Assembly: GCA_022749295.1 (NCBI GenBank)
Contig: CP062007.1
Span: 2,418,001-2,482,000 of the forward strand
From: Flavobacteriaceae bacterium GSB9
Lineage (GTDB): Bacteria; Bacteroidota; Bacteroidia; Flavobacteriales; Flavobacteriaceae
DNA: 64,000 bases
Reading direction: 5' to 3'
The notes beneath the pieces were generated by a model. That model was not told the origin of the DNA and did not search any database. It worked only from the letters and a program-made list of their open reading frames with translations. A program made the translations under genes and the position numbers. Positions 9,714-17,270 of the stretch are shown in pieces; position 1 is the first letter of the stretch, and each line of letters starts with the position of its first letter.

Positions 9714-9820
9714 AAACAATGTATGTTTTTTGTAGTGGTTACATTTTCTTTATAAGGGCTTGATTTAGTTAAGTTTACAATAACCAAAAAACTAAATTAT
9801 AAATCTAAAACTATATTATT

Positions 9821-11401
9821 ATGAAAAAATTTACTTTGATGTTTGTGTTATTAATCACGGCGTCTCTTGCCTTTGCGCAGGGACCAACCGATAATGCCAC
9901 AGAACCGCCGGCTAGAAACACAGGAGATGTTATATCTATATTTAGTGGAGCGTATACCGATGTTGAAGGATCAGACTTTAATCCTAATTGGGGGCAAAGT
10001 GGTTTCGGAACGGCCAACACAAGTTTTGACCCGGGCACAGGAAATATTGTGTTAGCCTACCCTAATTTTAATTATCAAGGTGTTCAGTTTGGTAGTACCC
10101 AAAATATTTCAGCTATGGAATATTTACACGTTGATATTTGGATTGATGGCTCTTTCAATCCTAATGTTTATGTCATTAGTTCGGGAGCCGAAATTGCCCA
10201 CCCTATTACAAATTCTGGTTCAGGCACATGGACAAGTGTTGATATCCCCGTTCCTGGCATTACAGGCGACCTATCGAATTGTATCCAATTTAAATTTGAT
10301 GGTGGAAATGGAACAACAGATGGTATTTATGTAGATAACTTATACTTCTGGAAAGACGCTGCAGACCCTGCTACCGATGCCACTTTAAGTGATTTACAAA
10401 TAGATGGGGCAACTATTCCTGGTTTTGGTCCTGGAACAACAGGATACACCTATACAGTGCCTACAGGAACAACCGACGTACCTCAAATTACTTCTGCCAC
10501 AACAAACAATGCTTCGGCAAGCACTGAAATAACCCAAGCCTCTAGTATTCCAGGTGATGCTACAGTTGTGGTAACAGCCCAAAATGGTATAGACACCACA
10601 ACATATATAGTGTCGATTATTGAAGAAGGTCCGTCTGCGGCTGCTCCAACACCGCCAGCTAGAGCCGCTGAGGAAGTTATATCTATTTTCAGTGATGCCT
10701 ATTCAAATATTTCGGTTGATACGTTCGATACGCCATGGTGCCCAGGTACAACCCAAGAGGTTATGGTTGAAGGAAATGCTACCAAAAAAGTTACTGGTTT
10801 AGGTTGCGAAGGTGTGGAATTTATTACAGGTAGATTTGATGCTACCGGATTTACACATTTTCATATGGATATTTTCACCGAAGCTGAAACCCTAGATAAA
10901 AGTTTTAACGTAAAATTCTCTAACTGGAATGGCGGTAGTGGAGAAGCCAATGCATTAGAGTTCTCGGTTACTAACGTAAACTTTTTAACTAGCCCAAATC
11001 CGGGAACATGGATTTCATTAGACATCCCTTTAAGTGAGTTTACACCAATAACCAACGGCGATATTAATGATATTGTACAATTTGTAATCTCATCCAATTT
11101 AGGAACAGTTTATTACGATAACCTTTATTTACACAAAAACACTACTTTAGGTGTTGAAGATCATATTTTGGCTCAATTAAAAACATATCCTAATCCTACA
11201 AAAGGAAATTGGACTATTAAAACAGCAGATATTGAAATGCAGTCCATTTGTGTATACGATGCCTTAGGAAAAACAGTTTTATCACTTAATCCAAATAGTA
11301 GAGAAACTACAATTGATGCATCTGGCTTAAGGTCTGGTTTATATTTTGCTCAAATAAAAACAACAAGTGGTTTGGCAAGCATAAAGCTTATTAAGAATTA
11401 A
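9821..11401 (+). CDS. secreted two-module putative glucan-binding protein with T9SS sorting domain
   Basis: The 526-residue product starts with a clear signal peptide (MKKFTLMFVLLITASLAFAQ). Two homologous modules follow, at about residues 28-182 and 275-443. Each opens with PPAR followed by VISIFS and [GD]AY, and ends in a Y[VY]DNLY strand, like a beta-sandwich carbohydrate-binding module. Between them (about 186-270) is a cadherin-like beta-sandwich beginning DATLSDLQIDG. The C-terminal 75 residues (from TYPNPTKGNW to SIKLIKN) are a type A T9SS sorting and anchoring domain. No catalytic domain is recognisable. I infer a cell-surface or released beta-glucan-binding protein helping laminarin capture. 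Modules with this ISIFSDAY opening occur in marine flavobacterial laminarinases as I recall them, but binding specificity is not shown by sequence alone. Confidence 0.75.
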   Translation: MKKFTLMFVLLITASLAFAQGPTDNATEPPARNTGDVISIFSGAYTDVEGSDFNPNWGQSGFGTANTSFDPGTGNIVLAYPNFNYQGVQFGSTQNISAMEYLHVDIWIDGSFNPNVYVISSGAEIAHPITNSGSGTWTSVDIPVPGITGDLSNCIQFKFDGGNGTTDGIYVDNLYFWKDAADPATDATLSDLQIDGATIPGFGPGTTGYTYTVPTGTTDVPQITSATTNNASASTEITQASSIPGDATVVVTAQNGIDTTTYIVSIIEEGPSAAAPTPPARAAEEVISIFSDAYSNISVDTFDTPWCPGTTQEVMVEGNATKKVTGLGCEGVEFITGRFDATGFTHFHMDIFTEAETLDKSFNVKFSNWNGGSGEANALEFSVTNVNFLTSPNPGTWISLDIPLSEFTPITNGDINDIVQFVISSNLGTVYYDNLYLHKNTTLGVEDHILAQLKTYPNPTKGNWTIKTADIEMQSICVYDALGKTVLSLNPNSRETTIDASGLRSGLYFAQIKTTSGLASIKLIKN

Positions 11402-11429
11402 TTTGTTTAGTTTAGTAGCTTTTTTAAGC

Positions 11430-11463
11430 AAAGGGTATGGTTTTAATTATCATGCCCTTTTTT
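11430..11463 (+). terminator. Rho-independent terminator
   Basis: AAAGGGTATG (11430-11439) pairs with CATGCCCTTT (11451-11460), with one G-U wobble, and runs into a T tract. It lies 29 bp after the T9SS-sorted protein and closes that single-gene unit. Confidence 0.8.
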
Positions 11464-11547
11464 ATGCATTAATGTTAAATCGAATCTTCATCAGGACGTT
11501 AGTTTTAAAATATTTCTTTACTTTGTATAGAAACCCTCTCATTTTCT

Positions 11548-12228
11548 ATGATTGATGATATTTTAACGGCTATCCCCTTCGGAATTATACTTGCTTTTAC
11601 CATTGGGCCAGTATTTTTTGTGCTGCTTGAAACGAGTGCCACAAAGGGGTTTAGAAGTGCCTTAATTTTTGATTTGGGCGTTATATTGGCCGATATCATT
11701 TTCATTATAATCGCGTTTTACAGTACCAATAATCTGCGTGGAAAAATAAGTAACGACCCTAGTTTTTTAATATTTGGCGGTGTTTTGTTGGTAGTTTACG
11801 GCATTATTTCATTTATGAAAACGTCCAAATCATTCCGGGCTATTGTAAAAGAATACCATAAAGTAGAAATAAAAAAAGGTTATGGAAAACTTTTCGTTAA
11901 GGGTTTTTTGCTCAATTTTATCAATATTGGTGTGCTTTTGGGTTGGCTTGGGTTTATTGTGTTGGGCGATTCGTTAACCAGTTCAGAGCATGGTAGTTTT
12001 ATTTTTATTTTGGGTATGCTAATCTCCTATTTTATTTGCGATATTATCAAGATTTTAATTGCAAAAAAGCTCAAGGCAAAACTTACACCACGGCTCATTT
12101 TTAAAACTAAAAAAATAATAGCCCTTGTTATTTTAGGCTTTGGGGTATTATTGTTTTTACAAGGTGTATTCCCTAAAACTTATGAGAAGAACAAAGAAAA
12201 ATTGGAACAGATTAGCCCGATAAATTGA
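11548..12228 (+). CDS. LysE/RhtB-family translocator
   Basis: This 226-residue inner-membrane protein has about six hydrophobic helices. The N-terminal stretch IPFGIILAFTIGPVFFVLL carries the GP-containing first-helix motif of the LysE/RhtB export family (usual length 200-230). Family members export amino acids or related small molecules, but the substrate here is not predictable. The gene stands alone between a terminator and the VOC-gene cassette. The charged C-terminal tail (KTYEKNKEKLEQ) is expected to be cytoplasmic. No operon partner is visible. Confidence 0.8.
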   Translation: MIDDILTAIPFGIILAFTIGPVFFVLLETSATKGFRSALIFDLGVILADIIFIIIAFYSTNNLRGKISNDPSFLIFGGVLLVVYGIISFMKTSKSFRAIVKEYHKVEIKKGYGKLFVKGFLLNFINIGVLLGWLGFIVLGDSLTSSEHGSFIFILGMLISYFICDIIKILIAKKLKAKLTPRLIFKTKKIIALVILGFGVLLFLQGVFPKTYEKNKEKLEQISPIN

Positions 12229-12246
12229 TAAGTTTTTTGTCAAGGG

Positions 12247-12869
12247 TTCGTTTAACGTTGATGAATAAGATTAGTTGCTTCTATCAGCAACTGCAAACTG
12301 AATAGAAAATCCGCGAGGATTTTCGTAGGCAAACTAAAACTAACAATTAATTTTATACGGCTTGTTGTGTGTAGTTTTTTTATTTATAAAATTCTTGTTC
12401 ATTAACTTTAATTGTGGTTAATTCAACCGTATGTCCATCGAGGTCTTTTGTGTATATTGAATCAAAATAATAATGGTCTTGGATATTAAATTCCAGATTC
12501 AATTCTGTATATCTTTTTTTAGCTTTTTCAAAATTATCATTTGTCACATTAAATGCGAAATGGTCAATTTTTACATTTTTTGAAGTTGGTTCAAGTTTAG
12601 TGTCAGTTGTATTTGCTGGAAACAATGCGATTCCTGACTTTCCTGAAAGTAAAAAGATTGGAAAGTCTCCCCATTCGGGCAATTGATATCGTTTCAGTCC
12701 CAATACTTTTTCATACCATTTTGCAGAAGCGTCCATATTAGCGACTCTAATTGCTACATGATCTAAAAATTCAATGTCTATTTTATGCTTTTTATTTGTC
12801 ATTTTTTAAATTACACACAACTTTAAGGATATGCGTCCTCTTAATGACTCGTATCCGAGGTTAAACGAA
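12247..12869. mobile_element. putative single-gene cassette bounded by nested inverted repeats
   Basis: The VOC-family gene is enclosed by two nested perfect 10-bp inverted repeats. The outer pair is TTCGTTTAAC (12247-12256) and GTTAAACGAA (12860-12869). The inner pair is GTTGTGTGTA (12364-12373) and TACACACAAC (12812-12821). The left flank also holds two hairpins: AGTTGC/GCAACT (12273-12278/12287-12292) and GAAAATCC/GGATTTTC (12305-12312/12317-12324). The right flank has CTCG/CGAG (12848-12851/12856-12859). The outer repeats fit the loose integron core forms RYYYAAC and GTTRRRY. No integrase is present, and a canonical attC (both cores within about 60-150 bp) is not seen, so the mechanism is unknown. 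The repeats are observed; mobility is inference. Confidence 0.45.
12380..12802 (-). CDS. VOC-superfamily (glyoxalase/bleomycin-resistance-like) protein
   Basis: This 140-residue protein has the two beta-alpha-beta-beta-beta units of the vicinal oxygen chelate fold. The first unit begins FLDHVAIRVANMDASAKWYEKVLGL and the second begins IDHFAFNVTND and ends DLDGHTVEL. Likely metal ligands are the His in DHVAIRV, the His in IDHFAF and the Glu in HTVEL. VOC members include glyoxalase I, dioxygenases and drug-binding proteins, and the substrate here cannot be deduced. It lies on the opposite strand to its neighbours, alone, inside nested inverted repeats, which suggests an acquired cassette. Confidence 0.8.
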   Translation of the reverse strand: MTNKKHKIDIEFLDHVAIRVANMDASAKWYEKVLGLKRYQLPEWGDFPIFLLSGKSGIALFPANTTDTKLEPTSKNVKIDHFAFNVTNDNFEKAKKRYTELNLEFNIQDHYYFDSIYTKDLDGHTVELTTIKVNEQEFYK

Positions 12870-12905
12870 ATTAGTCGAAATTTTTTACAAAGTCAAATAT
12901 GAAAC

Positions 12906-12940
12906 ATAAAAAAAGCTCCCAGAACCAACTGGAAGCTTTT
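12906..12940 (-). terminator. Rho-independent terminator of tRNA-Cys
   Basis: Read on the minus strand, AAAGCTTCCAG pairs with CTGGGAGCTTT (one wobble) around a short loop and is followed by a run of seven T. It lies a few bases downstream of the tRNA 3' end, as expected for a single tRNA transcript. Confidence 0.8.
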
Positions 12941-12944
12941 GTTG

Positions 12945-13015
12945 AGGCGTCGAGCGGATTCGAACCGCTGTAAAAGGTTTTGCAGACCTCTGCCTAGCCA
13001 CTCGGCCACGACGCC
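12945..13015 (-). tRNA. tRNA-Cys (anticodon GCA)
   Basis: The minus strand folds as a 71-nt cloverleaf. The acceptor arms are GGCGTCG (13015-13009) and CGACGCC (12952-12946). The D-arm region is TGGCCGAGTGGCTAGGCA, and the anticodon loop CTGCAAA places GCA at 12983-12981. The T-loop is GGTTCGAATCC. The discriminator base is U (complement of 12945), the identity base for cysteine tRNA. CCA is not encoded and must be added after transcription. A terminator follows directly. Confidence 0.97.
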
Positions 13016-13060
13016 AGTTTTTATATGGCTATCAAAACATATTTTGATAAACCTTTGAAA

Positions 13061-13090
13061 TGGTCATTCCCGAGGCGTCGGGAATCTGCT
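13061..13090. repeat. short dispersed-type palindrome
   Basis: TGGTCATTCCCGA, a GGCG loop and TCGGGAATCTGC form a perfect 8-bp hairpin (ATTCCCGA 13066-13073, TCGGGAAT 13078-13085). It resembles the common GTCATTCCC...GGGAATCT intergenic palindromes of many bacterial genomes. It lies between tRNA-Cys and folB and has no T tract, so it is probably a repeat rather than a terminator. Confidence 0.5.
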
Positions 13091-13129
13091 GCAAATGTAA
13101 AAAAAAATAACACTTATCAATAGTTAAAA

Positions 13130-13492
13130 TTAATTTTTACGCTCTTCGGTCATTTTAATCGTTACGCGCTCTACATCACCACCAATGGGCGGATTGAGTT
13201 TGCTTACCCAAACCGTAGCTTTGGTTACTAGATTATCTTCATTAAAAATACGGGTTAAAATGCGCTTTGCTACAGTTTCCAATAAGTGCGAAGCTGTGCT
13301 CATTTCTTCTTTAATAACCCTATTGAGAAACACATAGTCAACCGTGTCACTTAACTTATCGGTATTGGCCGAGGTTTGTAGATTGGCTTCCACCTCCAGA
13401 TCTACACGATAGTCGCTTCCTATTTTGGTTTCTTCCTTAAGGCAGCCGTGGTAAGCAAATATCCGTATGTTTTCAACTTTAATAATTCCCAT
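13130..13492 (-). CDS. folB: dihydroneopterin aldolase
   Basis: This 120-residue protein has the FolB/tunnelling fold: VENIRIFAYHGCLKEE at the N-terminus (the YHG motif), LSDTVDYVFLNRVI, LLETVAKRI with the catalytic Glu, and a C-terminal PP-x-GGDVERVTIK strand. It cleaves 7,8-dihydroneopterin to 6-hydroxymethyl-dihydropterin and glycolaldehyde in folate synthesis, and works as a cytosolic octamer. The length is normal. It is divergent from glnS, with a 98-bp intergenic region holding a good -7 element for this gene. No other folate gene is adjacent. Confidence 0.92.
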   Translation of the reverse strand: MGIIKVENIRIFAYHGCLKEETKIGSDYRVDLEVEANLQTSANTDKLSDTVDYVFLNRVIKEEMSTASHLLETVAKRILTRIFNEDNLVTKATVWVSKLNPPIGGDVERVTIKMTEERKN

Positions 13493-13521
13493 GTTAGCGT
13501 ATTAAAATCTCGATTATCGAG

Positions 13522-13529
13522 CAAAATTA
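13522..13529 (-). promoter_or_regulatory. Bacteroidota-type -7 element for folB
   Basis: The minus strand reads TAATTTTG, an exact fit to the Bacteroidota TAnnTTTG -7 consensus, about 30 bp upstream of the folB start. A perfect dyad CTCGAT-T-ATCGAG (13509-13521) immediately follows, within the predicted start-site region, and might bind a regulator. No convincing -33 TTG was found. Confidence 0.45.
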
Positions 13530-13590
13530 CCTAATTTTACACAGAATTTTGAACTAACCCGATTAGTTTCTGTAATAGGATTAAAAATTT

Positions 13591-15585
13591 ATGTCTGAAG
13601 AAAGAAAATCGCTCAACTTTATCGAGCAAATTATAGAGGAAGATTTAGCCAATGGCATGCCAAAAAGCCATTTGCGTTTTCGTTTTCCACCAGAACCCAA
13701 TGGGTATTTGCATATTGGGCACACCAAAGCCATTGGCATTAGTTTTGGTTTGGGCGAATATTACAATGCACCTGTAAACCTTCGTTTTGACGATACCAAT
13801 CCCGCCAAAGAAGAACAGGAATATGTAGATGCCATTAAGAAAGATGTAGCTTGGTTGGGCTACCAATGGGATAAAGAATTATTCTCTTCCGATTATTTTC
13901 AGCAACTTTACGATTGGGCCGTTCAACTCATTAAGGACGATAAAGCCTATGTAGATTCACAAAGCAGTGAGGCTATGGCCGAACAAAAAGGAACGCCTAC
14001 TCAACCTGGTGTTGATGGCCCTTACAGAGATAGAAGCGTAGAGGAAAACCTCGATTTGTTCGAGCGCATGAAGAACGGTGAGTTTGAAGAAGGCGAACAC
14101 GTATTGCGTGCCAAAATAGACATGCAGCATCCCAACATGCTTATGCGCGACCCACTAATGTATCGTATTTTAAAGAAATCGCACCACCGCACAGGAAGTG
14201 ATTGGTGCATTTACCCGATGTACGATTGGACACACGGTGAGAGCGACTACATCGAGCAAGTTTCGCACAGTTTGTGTTCATTGGAATTTAAGCCGCACAG
14301 AGAGCTTTACAATTGGTTTTTAGACCAAGTAGTCGACCCCAATAAATTAAGACCTAAACAACGCGAATTTGCCCGTTTAAACCTAAGTTACACCATTATG
14401 AGCAAGCGTAAATTGCTCAAATTAGTAGAAGAGGGCATTGTTTTAGGTTGGGATGATCCACGTATGCCAACCATTTCTGGGTTGCGCCGCAGGGGTTATA
14501 CGCCAGCTGCCTTAAGAAAGTTTGTAGAAACCGTTGGTGTGGCTAAACGCGATAATGTTATAGATGTGTCGCTTTTGGAGTTTTGTATTCGTGAAGATTT
14601 AAATAAAACAGCACCACGTGTTATGGCAGTTTTAGACCCTGTGAAATTGGTAATAACTAATTATCCTGAGGATAAGGTAGAGTGGCTTGATGCCGAAAAT
14701 AATCAAGAAGATGAAAGTGCCGGATTTAGAAAAGTGCCGTTTTCCAAAGAACTTTATATCGAAAAAGAAGATTTTAAAGAACAGGCGGGCAATAAATTTT
14801 TCAGACTTAAAATGGGTGGTGAAGTACGACTAAAAAATGCCTACATCATTAAAGCCGAAAGCGTAGTAAAAGATGCCAAAGGAAATATAACTGAAATTCA
14901 CTGTACGTATTCTGAAGACACCTCGAAAAAAGTAAAAGGCACATTGCACTGGGTATCCATTCAACATGCCATAAAAGCTGAAGTTAGGGAGTATGACAGG
15001 TTGTTTATGGACGAAGCGCCCGATGGTCACCAAGACAAAGATTTTATGGAATTCCTTAACCCGAACTCTTTAAAAACTATTGAAGCTTTTGTTGAACCAA
15101 GCTTAAAAAAGGCCGAAATAGGGGATAGGTTTCAGTTTCAACGATTGGGGTATTTTAATGTCGATCAAGACACCTCTGCGGCACAATTGGTTTTCAATAA
15201 AACGGTTGGTTTAAGAGATTCTTGGGCTAAACAAAAGCCTAAAGCTCAGCAACCAAAACAGTATAATAAAAATCCGCAACAGCCCAAGCGTAAGGCGATA
15301 AGTGTTGTTCAACAATTAGGAAAGAAATACACCAATTATCCAGAAGATAAACAGGCTAAAGTAAAAGCTGAAATAAAAGAACTGGCTAAAAATGTAAGCT
15401 ACGATGAGCTAGCACCTTTATTCAACACAGCCGTAAAAAAGGCTGGTACGCGTATTGCCGTAACTTTGGTTTTGGGCGTTTTATTGGAAAACGGATTGGA
15501 AAGAAACGATGAAATCAATGCGTTTTTAGCCAAGGCTTTGGAAGATAAAAATGAATTGCTAGTAGCCGAGGCAAAGGCTATATAA
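13591..15585 (+). CDS. glnS: glutaminyl-tRNA synthetase with C-terminal extension
   Basis: This class I aminoacyl-tRNA synthetase charges tRNA-Gln with glutamine. The HIGH motif appears in PPEPNGYLHIGHTKA (near residues 30-44) and the KMSKS-type loop as MSKRK at 270-274. The catalytic core and the two anticodon-binding beta-barrels run to about residue 555, matching the 550-residue length of typical GlnRS. Beyond this is a basic, proline/glutamine-rich linker (about 555-575) and a helical domain of about 90 residues, up to residue 664. That tail resembles in position the YqeY/GatB-like tRNA-binding tail of some GlnRS proteins, but I cannot confirm homology by eye. The gene is monocistronic; an IS982 element lies about 115 bp downstream. 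Confidence 0.95.
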   Translation: MSEERKSLNFIEQIIEEDLANGMPKSHLRFRFPPEPNGYLHIGHTKAIGISFGLGEYYNAPVNLRFDDTNPAKEEQEYVDAIKKDVAWLGYQWDKELFSSDYFQQLYDWAVQLIKDDKAYVDSQSSEAMAEQKGTPTQPGVDGPYRDRSVEENLDLFERMKNGEFEEGEHVLRAKIDMQHPNMLMRDPLMYRILKKSHHRTGSDWCIYPMYDWTHGESDYIEQVSHSLCSLEFKPHRELYNWFLDQVVDPNKLRPKQREFARLNLSYTIMSKRKLLKLVEEGIVLGWDDPRMPTISGLRRRGYTPAALRKFVETVGVAKRDNVIDVSLLEFCIREDLNKTAPRVMAVLDPVKLVITNYPEDKVEWLDAENNQEDESAGFRKVPFSKELYIEKEDFKEQAGNKFFRLKMGGEVRLKNAYIIKAESVVKDAKGNITEIHCTYSEDTSKKVKGTLHWVSIQHAIKAEVREYDRLFMDEAPDGHQDKDFMEFLNPNSLKTIEAFVEPSLKKAEIGDRFQFQRLGYFNVDQDTSAAQLVFNKTVGLRDSWAKQKPKAQQPKQYNKNPQQPKRKAISVVQQLGKKYTNYPEDKQAKVKAEIKELAKNVSYDELAPLFNTAVKKAGTRIAVTLVLGVLLENGLERNDEINAFLAKALEDKNELLVAEAKAI

Positions 15586-15590
15586 GATGT

Positions 15591-15619
15591 GTTATGCTGA
15601 ACTTGTTTAAGCATCTCAT
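15591..15619. repeat. dispersed-type imperfect palindrome
   Basis: GTTATGCTGAACTTGTTTAAGCATCTCAT is an imperfect inverted repeat (ATGCT/AGCAT ends) of the GTCAnnCTGAACT...CAGnATCTC type also seen at 36079-36166. It lies right after glnS and may serve as a stem-loop at the transcript end, but there is no adjacent T tract. Confidence 0.35.
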
Positions 15620-15692
15620 TAAAACATTATCATGTTGTGCTTTCTGTAACAGTTTCAGCGTTTTCAGCCAAGGTGTTTGTACTTAAAAAATA

Positions 15693-16675
15693 AGACTCTA
15701 ACCCGTTGTGCATTTAGAAAAAGTTGTGCAAACTGCTAAAAGGCAGTAAATTGTAGTAACCACACTATAATTTATATGCACAACTTTCAAACAAATTACG
15801 ACAAAATACTCAAGGTTTTAAAAGAATTAGATTGTAAAATGGATTATTTACGTCAAATACGCAAACCTAAATTGAGAGATAAAGAACTCATTGCTGTAGA
15901 TTTAACATCAGAGTATATGGGTGTTGATAGTGAATGCCAACTTTTTCGAATTCTACCTGCTGGTTTATCCAGAAAAATAGAGCGCAGTGTCTACAACAGA
16001 AGAAAGCGTAAGTTGTTTCCATTTAGAGAATCACTTCGAAAAGCATTGGTAAAGAAGCTGAATACATCCGAGTATTGTTATATCGTTGACAGCATGCCTT
16101 TAGAGGTCTGTAAATTATCAAGAAGCTCTAGGAGCAAGATATGTAAAGAACAGGGATACAGTCTGCCCGAAAAAGGATACTGTGCGAGTCAATCAAGCCA
16201 TTATTATGGGTATAAGCTGCATGCTGTCTGTTCTGCGCAGGGTGTTATAGAAAGCATGGACATTAGTCCTGCTTCTGTACACGATATCAACTATTTAAAG
16301 GATATAAGGCACCAATTAAGTGATTGTGTATTGCTTGGCGACAGAGGTTATTTGTCAGCGGAACATCAATTAAATTTGTTTGAATCCCATAATATTAGGC
16401 TAGAAACCCCTATGAGAAAAAATCAACATAACTATAGGGAGCAGCCGTATATCTTCAAGAAATCCAGAAAACGTATTGAAACTTTGTTCTCCCAACTTTG
16501 TGACCAATTTATGATTCGAAGGAATTATGCTAAATCTTTTGAGGGGTTCAAAAACCGAATATTGTCTAAGATTACAGCTATGACGGTCATTCAATATATA
16601 AACATGTTTGAATTCAACAGAAATATCAATAACCTAAAAATCAATATTGCCTAAATGCACAACGGGTAGACTCTA
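15693..16675 (+). mobile_element. intact IS982-family insertion sequence with 8-bp target duplication
   Basis: The element proper spans 15701-16667 (967 bp). Its terminal inverted repeats are perfect over 17 bp: ACCCGTTGTGCATTTAG at 15701-15717 and its reverse complement at 16651-16667. The 8-bp direct repeat AGACTCTA flanks it at 15693-15700 and 16668-16675, a target-site duplication in the usual size range for the family. One complete transposase gene fills the element, and its stop codon lies inside the right inverted repeat. Perfect ends, duplication and reading frame indicate a recent and possibly still active insertion. It sits between glnS and the DUF1761 gene, just upstream of the latter's likely promoter. 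Confidence 0.95.
15776..16654 (+). CDS. IS982-family transposase
   Basis: This 292-residue DDE transposase has catalytic acidic residues visible as D105 (IVDSMPLEVC), D189 (LLGDRGYLS) and E235 (RKRIETLFSQL), with the typical spacing of an RNase H-like core. The N-terminal part (about 1-90) is basic and predicted to bind the terminal repeats. It moves the element by cut-and-paste or copy-based transposition. It is full length with no frameshift, starts 59 bp inside the left end of the element and stops within the right inverted repeat. Confidence 0.95.
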   Translation: MHNFQTNYDKILKVLKELDCKMDYLRQIRKPKLRDKELIAVDLTSEYMGVDSECQLFRILPAGLSRKIERSVYNRRKRKLFPFRESLRKALVKKLNTSEYCYIVDSMPLEVCKLSRSSRSKICKEQGYSLPEKGYCASQSSHYYGYKLHAVCSAQGVIESMDISPASVHDINYLKDIRHQLSDCVLLGDRGYLSAEHQLNLFESHNIRLETPMRKNQHNYREQPYIFKKSRKRIETLFSQLCDQFMIRRNYAKSFEGFKNRILSKITAMTVIQYINMFEFNRNINNLKINIA

Positions 16676-16722
16676 TTATTTTTTTAGCTATCTTTAAACA
16701 TACTAATCAATTAATAAAAACT

Positions 16723-17205
16723 ATGGAATTCAATTTTTTAGCAATGCTGGTTGCTGCGGTTTCAGCATTGGTTGTGGGTTTTATTTGGTACAACCCAAAG
16801 ACGTTTGGTACGGCCTGGATGAAGGCGGCCGACATGACCGAAGAAAAAATGAAAGGGGCCAACATGGGCAAGATTTTCGCTTTAGCCCTATTGTTTGCCT
16901 TTATGCTATCAATGGCACTTCCAGGAATTGTTATTCATCAAATGGGAGCCATCAGTTTGGTGGGTGGAGAGCCTTCAACGGCACTACCTTCCTATGAAGC
17001 TTTTATGAATGATTATTCCAATGCCTTCAGATCGTTTAAGCACGGTGTGTTACACGGGGTTTTAACGGGGGTTTTTATCGCATTGCCTATTTTGGGCACC
17101 AATGCGTTATTCGAACGAAAAGGTGCTAAATATATTTTTATTAATGCAGGGTATTGGATTGTTACACTTGGTATAATGGGCGGTATTATCTGTGCTTGGA
17201 AATAA
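16723..17205 (+). CDS. DUF1761 family membrane protein
   Basis: This 160-residue protein has four hydrophobic helices (about residues 5-22, 46-66, 105-125 and 135-156). The N-terminal FIWYNPKTFGTAWMK and the later FKHGVLHG motif are typical of DUF1761, a family of small inner-membrane proteins of unknown function. It is a single gene, followed by a strong terminator. A TATCTTTA element (16688-16695) resembling the -7 consensus lies 12 bp after the IS target duplication. The insertion therefore probably replaced sequence upstream of this promoter and may affect expression. Confidence 0.8.
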   Translation: MEFNFLAMLVAAVSALVVGFIWYNPKTFGTAWMKAADMTEEKMKGANMGKIFALALLFAFMLSMALPGIVIHQMGAISLVGGEPSTALPSYEAFMNDYSNAFRSFKHGVLHGVLTGVFIALPILGTNALFERKGAKYIFINAGYWIVTLGIMGGIICAWK

Positions 17206-17230
17206 TTTTTTGTAAACTTTTAACATAAAC

Positions 17231-17267
17231 AAAGACTGAGAATTGTAATTTTCAGTCTTTTCTTTTT
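17231..17267 (+). terminator. Rho-independent terminator after DUF1761 gene
   Basis: AAAGACTGAGAATT (17231-17244) pairs with AATTTTCAGTCTTT (17247-17260), with one wobble pair, and is followed by TCTTTTT. It ends 4 bp before the TTG start proposed for the next gene, so that gene's own promoter would have to overlap it or lie within it. Confidence 0.85.
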
Positions 17268-17270
17268 GTA

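Noticed and set aside
12247-12869. A true integron cassette with a canonical attC
   Set aside because: The core-like sequences lie at opposite ends of the gene rather than both within one short folded site, and no integrase is present. Kept only as a cassette-like structure.
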